A stretch of 56,369 nucleotides of DNA, taken from assembly GCA_022821845.1 (NCBI GenBank), contig JAJECT010000037.1, forward strand, positions 72,351 to 128,719. The letters run 5' to 3'. A program made the translations under genes and the position numbers. The notes under the pieces are model-generated. The model was not told where the DNA came from. It ran no database searches and saw only the letters and a list, made by a program, of their open reading frames with translations. The stretch's first letter is position 1. Each line of letters begins with the position of its first letter. The stretch comes from Rhodothermales bacterium. GTDB taxonomy: Bacteria > Bacteroidota > Rhodothermia > Rhodothermales > VXPQ01. Of this stretch, positions 25,654 through 33,646 are shown in pieces.

Positions 25654-28266
25654 ATGCTCCCCTTCCCGACGCGCCGCCGAACCCTCGCGATCGCCGTTGT
25701 CCTGGCGGCGGGCGCCGCTGCGTTGTGGACAGGAAGAACGGAAGAAAACGACGTCGATTTCAATGAGGATATCCGTCCGATTCTCAACGAACATTGCGTA
25801 ACGTGCCACGGCGGCGTTCGGAGGCAAGCCGAGTTGAGCCTCCTGTTCCGCGACGACGCGCTGCAGCCCGCCGAATCGGGGAAATATGCCATCGTTCCGG
25901 GACAATCCGGCGAAAGCGAACTGATCCGGCGCGTTGCGCACGCCGATCCCGACGAACGCATGCCCGCCGAAGCGCCGCCGCTCGGGCGCCGGGAAATCGA
26001 CCTGCTGAAACGCTGGATTGACAAGGGAGCCGAATGGGCGCCGCACTGGGCGTACGTAGCCCCGACCGCGCCGGACATGCCTGCCGTGTCCGACCCCGCA
26101 TGGCCAAAGAACGACATCGACCGCTTCGTGCTGGCCCGGCTGGATCGGGAAAACCTGCGCCCGTCCCCGCAGGCGAATTGCCGGGTGTTGCTGCGGCGCG
26201 CAAGCCTTGATCTGACGGGGCTGCCGCCCGCCCCGGAAGACACCGACGCATTCTGCTCGGACCCGTCCGACGCTGCGTACGAAGCCGCGGTCAACCGGCT
26301 GCTCGCCTCGCCCCGATTCGGCGAACGCTGGGCGGGCTACTGGCTCGATCTGGCCCGCTACGCCGACTCGAACGGATACGAAAAAGACCTTCCCCGCACC
26401 ATCTGGAGATACCGCGACTGGGTCATCGAGGCATTCAACGAGGATATGCCATTCGACCGGTTCTCGATGGAACAACTGGCGGGCGACCTGTTCCCGAATC
26501 CCGATACGCAGCGCCTGGTCGCCACCGCGTTCCACCGGAACACGATGACCAATACGGAGGGCGGCACGGACGACGAGGAATTCCGCGTCGCCGCCGTCAT
26601 GGATCGCCTGAACACGACGTTCGAGGTATGGCAAGGCACGACGATCGGGTGCGTGCAATGCCATGGCCATCCGTACGACCCCTTCCGGGAGGAGGAATTC
26701 TACGAATTGCTTGCGTTCTTCAACAACACGGCGGATATGGACCGGGAGGACAACGAGCCGAAACTCTACGAATTCGACGAACGGCCCGAAGAAGGGCAGC
26801 GCCTCCTTGCCGAACTGGAAAACCTGGAGCAGGCAATGCGCGCCTCCGTGCCGCCCGACGAATTCGCCGCCTGGACGCACCGCTTCGAGGCGTACGCCCG
26901 GGATACGGATCGTCCGCCTTTCTTCGAAGGCCGCGCCCTGTTTCCGCCGGTCATTCGGATTGCGCAGAAAGAAGCCGACCGCCGCAGCCCAAACGACATG
27001 CTCCAGCTGCGCAGCCTGTTCATCGACATGAATCCGGCGTTCGAGGCCCGCCGCGCCGAACGCGCCCGCCTCCGCCAGGCCATCGCCGACCTGGACCCGG
27101 TTACGACGCCCATCGTCCGGGAACTTCCGGCCAACGAAGCCCGCGCAACGCATATATTCGAACGAGGCAACTGGCTCGCGCATGGAGACGAGGTCCAGCC
27201 CGACGTGCCCGGCGCACTGCCGCCCCTGTCGAAGGACGCCCCAAAGAATCGTCTGGGGCTGGCCGAATGGCTTTTCGACCCCGGCAATCCGCTCACGGCG
27301 CGGGTCGCCGTAAACCGGTTCTGGGAACAGCTTTTCGGCGCGGGCATCGTGGAGACGGTCGAGGATTTCGGGACGCAGGGAGAACCGCCTACCCACCCGG
27401 ACCTGCTTGACGCCCTCGCGCTGCAATTTTCGCAGGAATTCGGGTGGAGCGTAAAGCGGTTGCTCAAGGAAATCGTAACCAGCGCCGCCTATCGCCAGTC
27501 GTCGCATGTCTCGCCCGAACTCCTCGCCGTCGATCCGGAAAACAAACTGCTCGCCCGCGGACCGCGGTTCCGGCTATCCGCCGAGCAAATCAGGGACCAG
27601 GCGCTCGCCGTCAGCGGATTGCTCAGCGACAAAATGCTGGGGCCCAGCGTATTTCCGCCCCAACCGCCGGGACTCTGGAGCAATCCGTACAGCGACCTGA
27701 CGTGGGTAACCAGCGAAGGCGAAGACCGGTACCGCCGCGCCCTGTACACCTACTGGCGCCGAACCGTGCCGTACCCCTCGCTGATCGCCTTCGACGCCAT
27801 GACCCGGGAACTGTGTACGTCGCGACGCATCCGCACCAATTCGCCCTTGCAATCGCTGATCACGCTAAACGACCCCGTGTATGTCGAAGCGGCCGTGGCG
27901 CTGGCCCGCCGCATGCAGCAAGCGGCAAGCGGCGCGCCCGAAGAGCAACTCCGGGCGGGCTATCGGCTGGCGCTGCAACGGGATCCGCCCGCAGCAACGC
28001 TGGAGCCGCTGGTCAGCCTCTACGAAACGGCGCTGGCCCAATACCGGGACTCCCCGGAAGACGCCGCCGCGCTGGTGCATATCAAGGAAAACGCCTTCGC
28101 CGGATACGAGGAAGCGCAGCAAACGGACTACGGTTCCGAACCGGCGTACGCCCCTTCGGAACCGGCCTCGCGGGCCAGGGCAGACGCGGCTTCGCCCGAA
28201 GAAGGCGCCCTGACCGTCGCAGCGAACGCCATCCTCAACCTCGACGCCTTCCTGACCAAAGAATAA
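25654..28266 (+). CDS. DUF1549/DUF1553 cytochrome-type protein (PSD1 family)
   Basis: 870 aa. An N-terminal membrane anchor or signal is followed by a planctomycete-type cytochrome c domain with heme site 'CVTCHGG' and 'RMPAEAPPLGRREIDLLKRWI' features (as 'MPAEAPPLG'). DUF1549 follows ('WPKNDIDRFVLARLD', 'LLRRASLDLTGLPP', 'FGERWAGYWLDLARYADSNG') including a second 'CVQCHGHPYDP' heme-type site, and then DUF1553 ('NPLTARVAVNRFWEQLFG', 'DFGTQGEPPTHPDLLD', 'LKEIVTSAAYRQSS', 'RRIRTNSPLQSLITLND'). Such proteins are abundant in Planctomycetes and related marine bacteria and nearly always sit with a DUF1501 gene, as here 8 bp downstream. They are thought to act in polysaccharide or sulfatase-linked metabolism; the reaction is unproven. 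Confidence 0.9.
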   Translation: MLPFPTRRRTLAIAVVLAAGAAALWTGRTEENDVDFNEDIRPILNEHCVTCHGGVRRQAELSLLFRDDALQPAESGKYAIVPGQSGESELIRRVAHADPDERMPAEAPPLGRREIDLLKRWIDKGAEWAPHWAYVAPTAPDMPAVSDPAWPKNDIDRFVLARLDRENLRPSPQANCRVLLRRASLDLTGLPPAPEDTDAFCSDPSDAAYEAAVNRLLASPRFGERWAGYWLDLARYADSNGYEKDLPRTIWRYRDWVIEAFNEDMPFDRFSMEQLAGDLFPNPDTQRLVATAFHRNTMTNTEGGTDDEEFRVAAVMDRLNTTFEVWQGTTIGCVQCHGHPYDPFREEEFYELLAFFNNTADMDREDNEPKLYEFDERPEEGQRLLAELENLEQAMRASVPPDEFAAWTHRFEAYARDTDRPPFFEGRALFPPVIRIAQKEADRRSPNDMLQLRSLFIDMNPAFEARRAERARLRQAIADLDPVTTPIVRELPANEARATHIFERGNWLAHGDEVQPDVPGALPPLSKDAPKNRLGLAEWLFDPGNPLTARVAVNRFWEQLFGAGIVETVEDFGTQGEPPTHPDLLDALALQFSQEFGWSVKRLLKEIVTSAAYRQSSHVSPELLAVDPENKLLARGPRFRLSAEQIRDQALAVSGLLSDKMLGPSVFPPQPPGLWSNPYSDLTWVTSEGEDRYRRALYTYWRRTVPYPSLIAFDAMTRELCTSRRIRTNSPLQSLITLNDPVYVEAAVALARRMQQAASGAPEEQLRAGYRLALQRDPPAATLEPLVSLYETALAQYRDSPEDAAALVHIKENAFAGYEEAQQTDYGSEPAYAPSEPASRARADAASPEEGALTVAANAILNLDAFLTKE

Positions 28267-28274
28267 AGAGACCC

Positions 28275-29744
28275 ATGACCGATGCAGCGTACCGGGAGCG
28301 GTGTCTTGACGCGCTCCATCGCATTACCCGGCGGCATTTTCTGAAAACCGCGGCGGCGGGCTTTGGCGGCCTGGCCCTGCCCGCGCTTGCGGGGTGCGGC
28401 AGCGCCGATTCCGCAAGCCGGGGCGCCGCAAGCGACGTCCGGGGCTTGCACTTCGCCCCGCGCGCCAAACGGGTCATTTTCCTGCACATGGCGGGCGCGC
28501 CGTCCCAGCTCGAACTCTTCGACTATAAACCCGAACTGCATCGCCTGCATGGGCAATTATGCCCGGAATCCCTGCTGGAGGGCAGATTTTTCCCGTTTAT
28601 CAAGGGTACGCCGAAAATGCTGGGGCCGCAGGCGGCCTTCGCGCAGCATGGCGAAAGCGGCGCCTGGGTTTCGGACATGCTGCCCCATTTCGCCAGGGCC
28701 GCCGACGAGGTCACCTTCCTCAAGGCAATGCATACGGACGAATTCAACCATGCGCCCGCGCAACTCCTGCTCCACACGGGCCATGCCCGACCGGGGCGGC
28801 CCAGCATGGGGTCCTGGGCCCTCTACGGACTCGGCTCGGAAAACCGGAATTTGCCGGGCTTCATCGTGCTATTGTCCGGGGGCAAACAGCCCGACGGCGG
28901 CCGCAGCGTATTCGGCAGCGGCTTCCTGCCCACCGTATACGAAGGCGTGCAGTGCCGTTCGCACGGGGACCCGGTGCTCTATGTGGGCAATCCGCAAGGC
29001 ATGTCCCGCGCATTGCGCCAGAAGTCCATCGAAACGATCAATGCGATCAATCAGCGGGACTACGAAGAGGCGGGCGACCCCGAAACGCTGTCGCGCATGG
29101 CGCAGTACGAAATGGCCTTCCGCATGCAGATGTCCGTGCCGGAAGCGATGGACATCGAACAGGAGCCGCAATGGGTGCACGACATGTACGGCACGCAGCC
29201 CGGCGCAGTATCCTATGCGAACAACTGCCTGCTGGCGCGACGCCTGATGGAACGAGGGGTGCGGTTCGTGCAATTATTCCACTGGGGATGGGACGCGCAC
29301 GGCGCCAGCGCGTCGGAAGCGCTCAACATCGGGTTCAAGGACCGTTGCGACGAAACGGACCGGGCGACGACGGCCCTTCTGCTCGACCTCAAGCAACGCG
29401 GCCTGCTGGAAGATACGCTCGTGGTATGGGGCGGAGAATTCGGACGTACGCCCATGCTGGAGAATCGCACCGGCGACGACAATCCCTTCGTGGGCCGCGA
29501 TCACCATACGGATGCGTACACCATGTGGGTCGCGGGCGGCGGCGTCAAGCGCGGATTCTCCTTCGGCGAAACAGACGAAATCGGGTACTCGGCCGTCAAG
29601 GACCGCGTACACATCCACGATTTGCAAGCCACCATTCTGCACTTGCTGGGCATGGATCACGAACGGCTCGTCTACGAGCATCAGGGCCGGGATTTTCGCC
29701 TCACGGACGTCCACGGCCAGGTGGTGCGGCAAATTCTGGCGTAA
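28275..29744 (+). CDS. DUF1501 sulfatase-like protein with Tat signal
   Basis: 489 aa. The N-terminus carries a twin-arginine-type signal (R19-R20-H-F-L-K) then a hydrophobic stretch ending 'LPALAGC', which could also be a lipobox. DUF1501 motifs follow: 'KRVIFLHMAGAPSQLELFDYKP', (as 'IFLHMAGAPSQLELFDYKP'), 'SMGSWALYGLGSENRNLPGF', 'YANNCLLARRLMERGVRFVQ', 'VVWGGEFGRTPM' and 'GRDHHTDAYTMWVAGGG'. The fold is alkaline-phosphatase/sulfatase-like. It is the usual operon partner of the preceding DUF1549/1553 protein and is expected outside the cytoplasmic membrane. Confidence 0.92.
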   Translation: MTDAAYRERCLDALHRITRRHFLKTAAAGFGGLALPALAGCGSADSASRGAASDVRGLHFAPRAKRVIFLHMAGAPSQLELFDYKPELHRLHGQLCPESLLEGRFFPFIKGTPKMLGPQAAFAQHGESGAWVSDMLPHFARAADEVTFLKAMHTDEFNHAPAQLLLHTGHARPGRPSMGSWALYGLGSENRNLPGFIVLLSGGKQPDGGRSVFGSGFLPTVYEGVQCRSHGDPVLYVGNPQGMSRALRQKSIETINAINQRDYEEAGDPETLSRMAQYEMAFRMQMSVPEAMDIEQEPQWVHDMYGTQPGAVSYANNCLLARRLMERGVRFVQLFHWGWDAHGASASEALNIGFKDRCDETDRATTALLLDLKQRGLLEDTLVVWGGEFGRTPMLENRTGDDNPFVGRDHHTDAYTMWVAGGGVKRGFSFGETDEIGYSAVKDRVHIHDLQATILHLLGMDHERLVYEHQGRDFRLTDVHGQVVRQILA

Positions 29745-29774
29745 GAACCGCCGGGCAAAGCAAGGGGCGGCGGC

Positions 29775-31703
29775 CTACCGGACAAGGATCATTTTTCGCG
29801 TCTGTGTTTCGCTGCCCGCTTGCATGCGATAAACGTACAGGCCGGAAGGAAGGCCCGTCGCCTCGAAGCGAATCGTATGCCGGCCCGGCGAACGCGCGCC
29901 GTCCACAAGCAAGGCTACGCGACGGCCCGTCCGGTCGAACACTTCAAGCCGTACGTATTCGGACGCGGGGAGTTCGTAGGCGATTTCCGTGGACGGATTG
30001 AAGGGGTTCGGATAATTCTGCTCCAGCGCGAAGGCGACGGGTACTTCGCGGGCGGGAGATGCTATTGACGTTACGTCCGTATCGTCTGCGATCGTCACTT
30101 CGACGGACGTCTGCGCCCCCGCCGCAAAGCCCTCCGGCAGGGTTCCGAGCGCGACGGTGAATGTTTCGTCGTCCGTGTCGTCGTCCTTCATGGTGGCGAT
30201 CACGCCCGTTCCGTTTGGTTGGTTCGCTTCAATGACGATGGAAGCCAGCGCGCCATAGTCCCCCTCTTCGGCGGCGCCTGCGGTCAGGACGAGCGGAATG
30301 GTTACGGCGCTGGAAACCCGTTGCGAAAGGCTGACCGTAACCGTCGCCTCCTCGCCTTCGGCCACGGGGATCGGAGAAACGGACAGCGTAACTTCAGGTT
30401 TGGCGGCGGGCGGCGGTGGCGGCGGTGGCGGCGGTGGCGGTGCATCGTCGTCATCGATCACCGTTACCATTACATTCGGCAGCGACAGGTTATGGTAATT
30501 CGCGTCCGACGAAGAAACCGCGTGGCTGATCGTGGAAGAACGGCTGTCTTCCGGGTTGTCGATGTTGTCGTCCACCCCGGCGACGGCGATCATCTGCGGC
30601 GTATTCCAGGCATTGCTCCCGCTGGCGCTGAACGTCAGCGTCTGCGCGGCCCCGGCGGTCCCGCCCGGCGCGTTCACCGTAGCCGCTCCGGGAGTTCCCG
30701 AGGAGACGATAACCATGACGTCGTGCGCGGGCTGCGAGTTCAGAACGATAGCGTAGGTATCCGCGCCGCCATTCTCCGCCACCGACAAACCGGATTCGGA
30801 CACGACGACCCCGTGCCCGGCGTCGGTTGTCGTCACCGCAACCGGGCTAATCTCGAAACCGTCGTAGGGACCGCTTGCGGCGCTTGCGCTGTGGGCGATC
30901 TCGAAGGACTCGTTGTCGGCGTCGCCGTCGTTCAGCGCCCGCACCGTCACCGTCTGGGCGGTAGCCCAATTGCCGGAAGAGCCATGGGTAAAGGTCAGCG
31001 TGTGCTGATTGCCCGCCGCGCCGCTGTCGGTATCCACCTCGACGGCGGTGGGGTCGCCGTTGGCGACCGTGATCGTGACGTCAGCCGTTGGATCGGAGGC
31101 AAGCGCCACCGTATAGGTCTTCTCCGCCGCATTCGAAGAACCCAGTTCGGCGAGGGCCAAGGCAGATTCGGAAACCGTCACGCCGCCTCCGCACGTAGCC
31201 TGGACCAGGATGCCGCGCAACGCATTGTATTCCCGCTGGTCTACGGACAGCGCGTATTTTTTCTTGACGTGCACAATAGTCTGGGCAAACCAGCACCGAT
31301 TCTGCGCAGGAAGCCATTCCCCGGCGTCCTTGCCGCTTTTCTGGTGTCGATTCAATTGGGGCGTTGCGAGCGTAAGATTGTCAAGGTCCCGCGCAAACGT
31401 TTTCCTGGCGTCGCGGTCCTCGGCGCACATGCCTGAATCGTGCGCTTCGGACGTTGCGACAATGTGTTCGATATCGCTATCCCCCAGCGACGCGAACACG
31501 GTTCCGTCATACGGGCTATACGCGCCGCCCTGTCTCTGCACGATTTGCTCCTCCACACTCTGCGGATACGAATAATGCGACCGTTCGTAAGGAGAGCAGC
31601 GCGACTCCGGCGCCACCGTGAGGGCCTCAAGATCGGCAAGCGATTGCGCCTCGACGACGCCCGCCAGCATGCAAGCCGCAACCATCAGGCATCGGAATTT
31701 CAT
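29775..31703 (-). CDS. Secreted HNH nuclease with Calx-beta-like repeats and sorting domain
   Basis: 642 aa. The signal peptide ends 'GVVEAQ'. Residues ~45-170 resemble secreted HNH nucleases of the DUF1524 kind: 'SDIEHIVATSEAHDSG', 'ARDLDNLTLATPQLNRHQKS', 'KDAGEWLPAQNRCWFAQ' and 'KKKYALSVDQREYNALRGIL', with His/Asn in place for a beta-beta-alpha-metal site. Three or more Calx-beta/Ig-like segments follow ('VTVSESALALAE', 'VVVSESGLSVAENG', 'VAEGEEATVTVSLS'), an 11-Pro linker, and a type A sorting domain ('LEQNYPNPFNPSTEIAYEL', 'VFDRTGRRVALLVDG'). It should be a surface-attached or released nuclease for DNA or RNA feeding. It is convergent with the DUF1501 gene. Confidence 0.82.
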   Translation of the reverse strand: MKFRCLMVAACMLAGVVEAQSLADLEALTVAPESRCSPYERSHYSYPQSVEEQIVQRQGGAYSPYDGTVFASLGDSDIEHIVATSEAHDSGMCAEDRDARKTFARDLDNLTLATPQLNRHQKSGKDAGEWLPAQNRCWFAQTIVHVKKKYALSVDQREYNALRGILVQATCGGGVTVSESALALAELGSSNAAEKTYTVALASDPTADVTITVANGDPTAVEVDTDSGAAGNQHTLTFTHGSSGNWATAQTVTVRALNDGDADNESFEIAHSASAASGPYDGFEISPVAVTTTDAGHGVVVSESGLSVAENGGADTYAIVLNSQPAHDVMVIVSSGTPGAATVNAPGGTAGAAQTLTFSASGSNAWNTPQMIAVAGVDDNIDNPEDSRSSTISHAVSSSDANYHNLSLPNVMVTVIDDDDAPPPPPPPPPPPAAKPEVTLSVSPIPVAEGEEATVTVSLSQRVSSAVTIPLVLTAGAAEEGDYGALASIVIEANQPNGTGVIATMKDDDTDDETFTVALGTLPEGFAAGAQTSVEVTIADDTDVTSIASPAREVPVAFALEQNYPNPFNPSTEIAYELPASEYVRLEVFDRTGRRVALLVDGARSPGRHTIRFEATGLPSGLYVYRMQAGSETQTRKMILVR

Positions 31704-31825
31704 CAGAAATCGGGGGAAGGTGCAGGCAAAACCATTGCGCGCCCCCGCCCTGGATCGCTCGGAATCCTTGCAAAACGCAAGGACCGCCGGACAAGAATCA
31801 AGGCCCGATCTAAACGGAGACCCTG

Positions 31826-31852
31826 AAAAAGTAACATTTCCGTTACATTTTT
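31826..31852. terminator. Hairpin with A-run and T-run
   Basis: AAAAA-GTAAC-ATTTCC-GTTAC-A-TTTTT reads as a short stem with flanking A and T runs, so it could stop transcription in both directions. It lies upstream of the secreted nuclease and at the edge of the accessory patch. A second small hairpin (CCTTGC / GCAAGG) is at 31766-31782. 31704-31825 shows no gene. Confidence 0.4.
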
Positions 31853-31900
31853 GCTAATGGATGGGGTGATTTGGGGGTGCAGGGAAGGATTTTTTGTCGA

Positions 31901-32165
31901 AAATGCTCGGTCCCGGCCTGTGGCCAAGCGCATTGCGTCAAGAGGCTTGGTCGCTACGGCGCTCCCAATGTCTTCAATGCAGATCAGGGGCGGCAGTCCA
32001 TGTCGGGGGCGTTCGATGATGCGCTCAAGGCACACAGCGTACGCACCGCTATGCACGACAAAGGCCGTTACATGTAGATGGACGCTGCTGGCGCAACGTC
32101 AAGCAGCCGAAGATGCGGAGGCATGCGTACAAGACGGTTCGCCGCGCCCGGGCATCGTCGCCTGG
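31901..32165 (+). pseudogene. IS3-family transposase relic (OrfB integrase core)
   Basis: The frame at about 31946-32074 reads 'LGRYGAPNVFNADQGRQSMS' and continues 'AFDDALKAHSVRTAMHDKGRYM', which closely follows the IS3-family pattern 'YGxPEIFNTDQGSQFTS.AF...L..HGIRISMDGKGRWMDN'. A TAG then interrupts it, and after a frame change 'CWRNVK' and 'RHAYKTVRRARAS' match the expected 'LWRSVKYEEVYL.AY..V.EAR' end. No complete transposase, start codon or partner orfA remains. It is a decayed insertion sequence next to the AT-rich gene. Confidence 0.75.
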
Positions 32166-32197
32166 ATCCGTTATTGCAAAAAATTTCTCGCCGAGAC

Positions 32198-32226
32198 TTG
32201 ACAAATTGACGCCAACGACGTATGCT
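32198..32226 (+). promoter_or_regulatory. Promoter of the HEPN-like gene
   Basis: TTGACA at 32198-32203, exactly 17 bp, TATGCT at 32221-32226; the ATG is at 32292. It is one of the best sigma-70-like matches in the window and implies that the isolated AT-rich gene is expressed. Confidence 0.65.
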
Positions 32227-32291
32227 ATGGGTGAGGTTGTTCCCCAGGGCGGCGCAAATCATCATAACCCTGCATTAAAAGACACAGTGCC

Positions 32292-33545
32292 ATGAGCAAG
32301 ACATCATCATATGATCCGTTTACAAAGGCAGCAATGGATCAAGTTCTAAAAGATTTGGATCCTATAGAACTAAACAAATATAATTATATCCAGGAAAATT
32401 TATCGGTTAATGATAACCAAGAATATAAAAATAAATTTATGGATTATTATTGTATCAAAATAAAAGACCGATCTGATTTACGAGAAGTATGTTTTTTATT
32501 TTGGGAACAAGAGATAAAAAATATACGCGACGATCCTGATAGGATAAAATTTAGTAATATTTTAAAATATATAATTGAAAATACTGAAATTGATTTTCGT
32601 CGCCGTCAGCCATTTTTATGTTTTTTATGCTCAAATTTGATTCATACACTTGCTCCAGATCATTTACCAGTATGGGGATCTCAAACTCTAAAATATTTTG
32701 AGCTTGATGAATATCTTTACAAAGATGAAATGGATTTGGATGACAAAATAGATTTTGATATGTATGATGAAATATATTCACAACTTAAAGCAAAATCGAA
32801 AAATGAAATTACACAAGATAGATTTATTAGATGGAAAAATACATTCGATGAATATTATACTGAAAAATATCCAGAATTTATAGAGTTTGCAGATATTAAA
32901 AAACTTGATTTGTTTTTCTGGAAATATCGACACAACAATACCAAGTATCTTGATTTAGAACAACGCATTAATTATAACTCAACCAACATTAGTCATGTGG
33001 GTCATGCATTGCTAATATTACGCTATGCACTTCTATTGTATTTCGAAATTGAGTATGAAAAAAGAGATCGAAAGCAATGGAATGATATACTTGAGGGATG
33101 CATTCTTCTTTTTGAAAAGGGTTATCATTTTAAAAGATATTCTGATATCATTATTTTATATAATGAAAATATCCATCCTATAGAATATCAACATTTAGCA
33201 AAATACTGGGATGTTATGCCTCTTTTTGAATTATTTGAATTTATTAAAATATGGAATCCTAATAAGGATTGTTATGATAATATTAAAACGTTTAATCAAA
33301 TATATACAAGTACTGATATTGAATCCCTCAAAAAGTATCGTAATAAATGGGCGCATCAGGGCCTTCTTAATTACCGTAATAAATGGAATCATCAAGAATT
33401 TTTTTCTATTCTTGATTGTCAAAACATATTCAAACTTGTTTTCGAATTCATCGAAAATTTGCCTCTTAAGCAAATTAAAAAATTAAATATTGTACGCCAA
33501 ATGATTTTTGATTATTGTGAAAATAATAACATAAATATTGATTAG
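32292..33545 (+). CDS. AT-rich protein of unknown function with HEPN-like motifs
   Basis: 417 aa, extremely AT-rich next to its GC-rich neighbours (Lys, Ile, Asn, Tyr-rich product), so it was acquired horizontally. I do not recognise the family. The N-terminal ~150 residues are helical; 'LAPDHLPVWGSQTLKYFEL' recalls helical domains with a 'P[VI][WY]D..' turn. Near the C-terminus two R-x4-H motifs stand 12 residues apart: R350-NKWA-H355 and R362-NKWN-H367. R-x4-6-H is the active-site signature of HEPN ribonucleases, and 'RNKWAHQ' in particular resembles Swt1-type HEPN domains. No signal or membrane span is seen. No antitoxin is beside it on the same strand; the next gene is a convergent XRE-ImmA/IrrE gene. 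HEPN nuclease is an inference from the motif. Confidence 0.6.
   Translation: MSKTSSYDPFTKAAMDQVLKDLDPIELNKYNYIQENLSVNDNQEYKNKFMDYYCIKIKDRSDLREVCFLFWEQEIKNIRDDPDRIKFSNILKYIIENTEIDFRRRQPFLCFLCSNLIHTLAPDHLPVWGSQTLKYFELDEYLYKDEMDLDDKIDFDMYDEIYSQLKAKSKNEITQDRFIRWKNTFDEYYTEKYPEFIEFADIKKLDLFFWKYRHNNTKYLDLEQRINYNSTNISHVGHALLILRYALLLYFEIEYEKRDRKQWNDILEGCILLFEKGYHFKRYSDIIILYNENIHPIEYQHLAKYWDVMPLFELFEFIKIWNPNKDCYDNIKTFNQIYTSTDIESLKKYRNKWAHQGLLNYRNKWNHQEFFSILDCQNIFKLVFEFIENLPLKQIKKLNIVRQMIFDYCENNNINID
33336..33407 (+). repeat. Tandem ~36-bp repeat carrying the R-x4-H motif
   Basis: Two adjacent units both encode 'YRNKW-x-HQ' (first near 33336-33371, second near 33372-33407). The DNA of the core, CGTAATAAATGG, is identical in both. 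The duplication gives two potential HEPN active-site motifs in one protein. Confidence 0.7.
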
Positions 33546-33557
33546 CCACTGATGAAG

Positions 33558-33636
33558 GCGGTGTACACCGCAGTCCTACATTGAAAACAGCCCCCTGAAA
33601 AACGTCTGTTTTATTCGGATCACCCTCCCCCCCCCC
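33558..33636. terminator. Hairpins and a C10 tract between convergent genes
   Basis: GCGGTGTACACCGC (33558-33571) is a perfect 14-base palindrome. AAAACAG (33584-33590) pairs with CTGTTTT (33606-33612), a terminator-like stem ending in T. A run of ten C (33627-33636) lies 11 bp before the stop codon of the XRE-ImmA/IrrE gene, outside its frame. Confidence 0.4.
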
Positions 33637-33646
33637 TCAATAATTT

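Noticed and set aside
30405-30445. GGC/GGT triplet run as a phase-variable repeat
   Set aside because: It encodes an 11-proline linker and is in multiples of three, so length change would not shift the frame.
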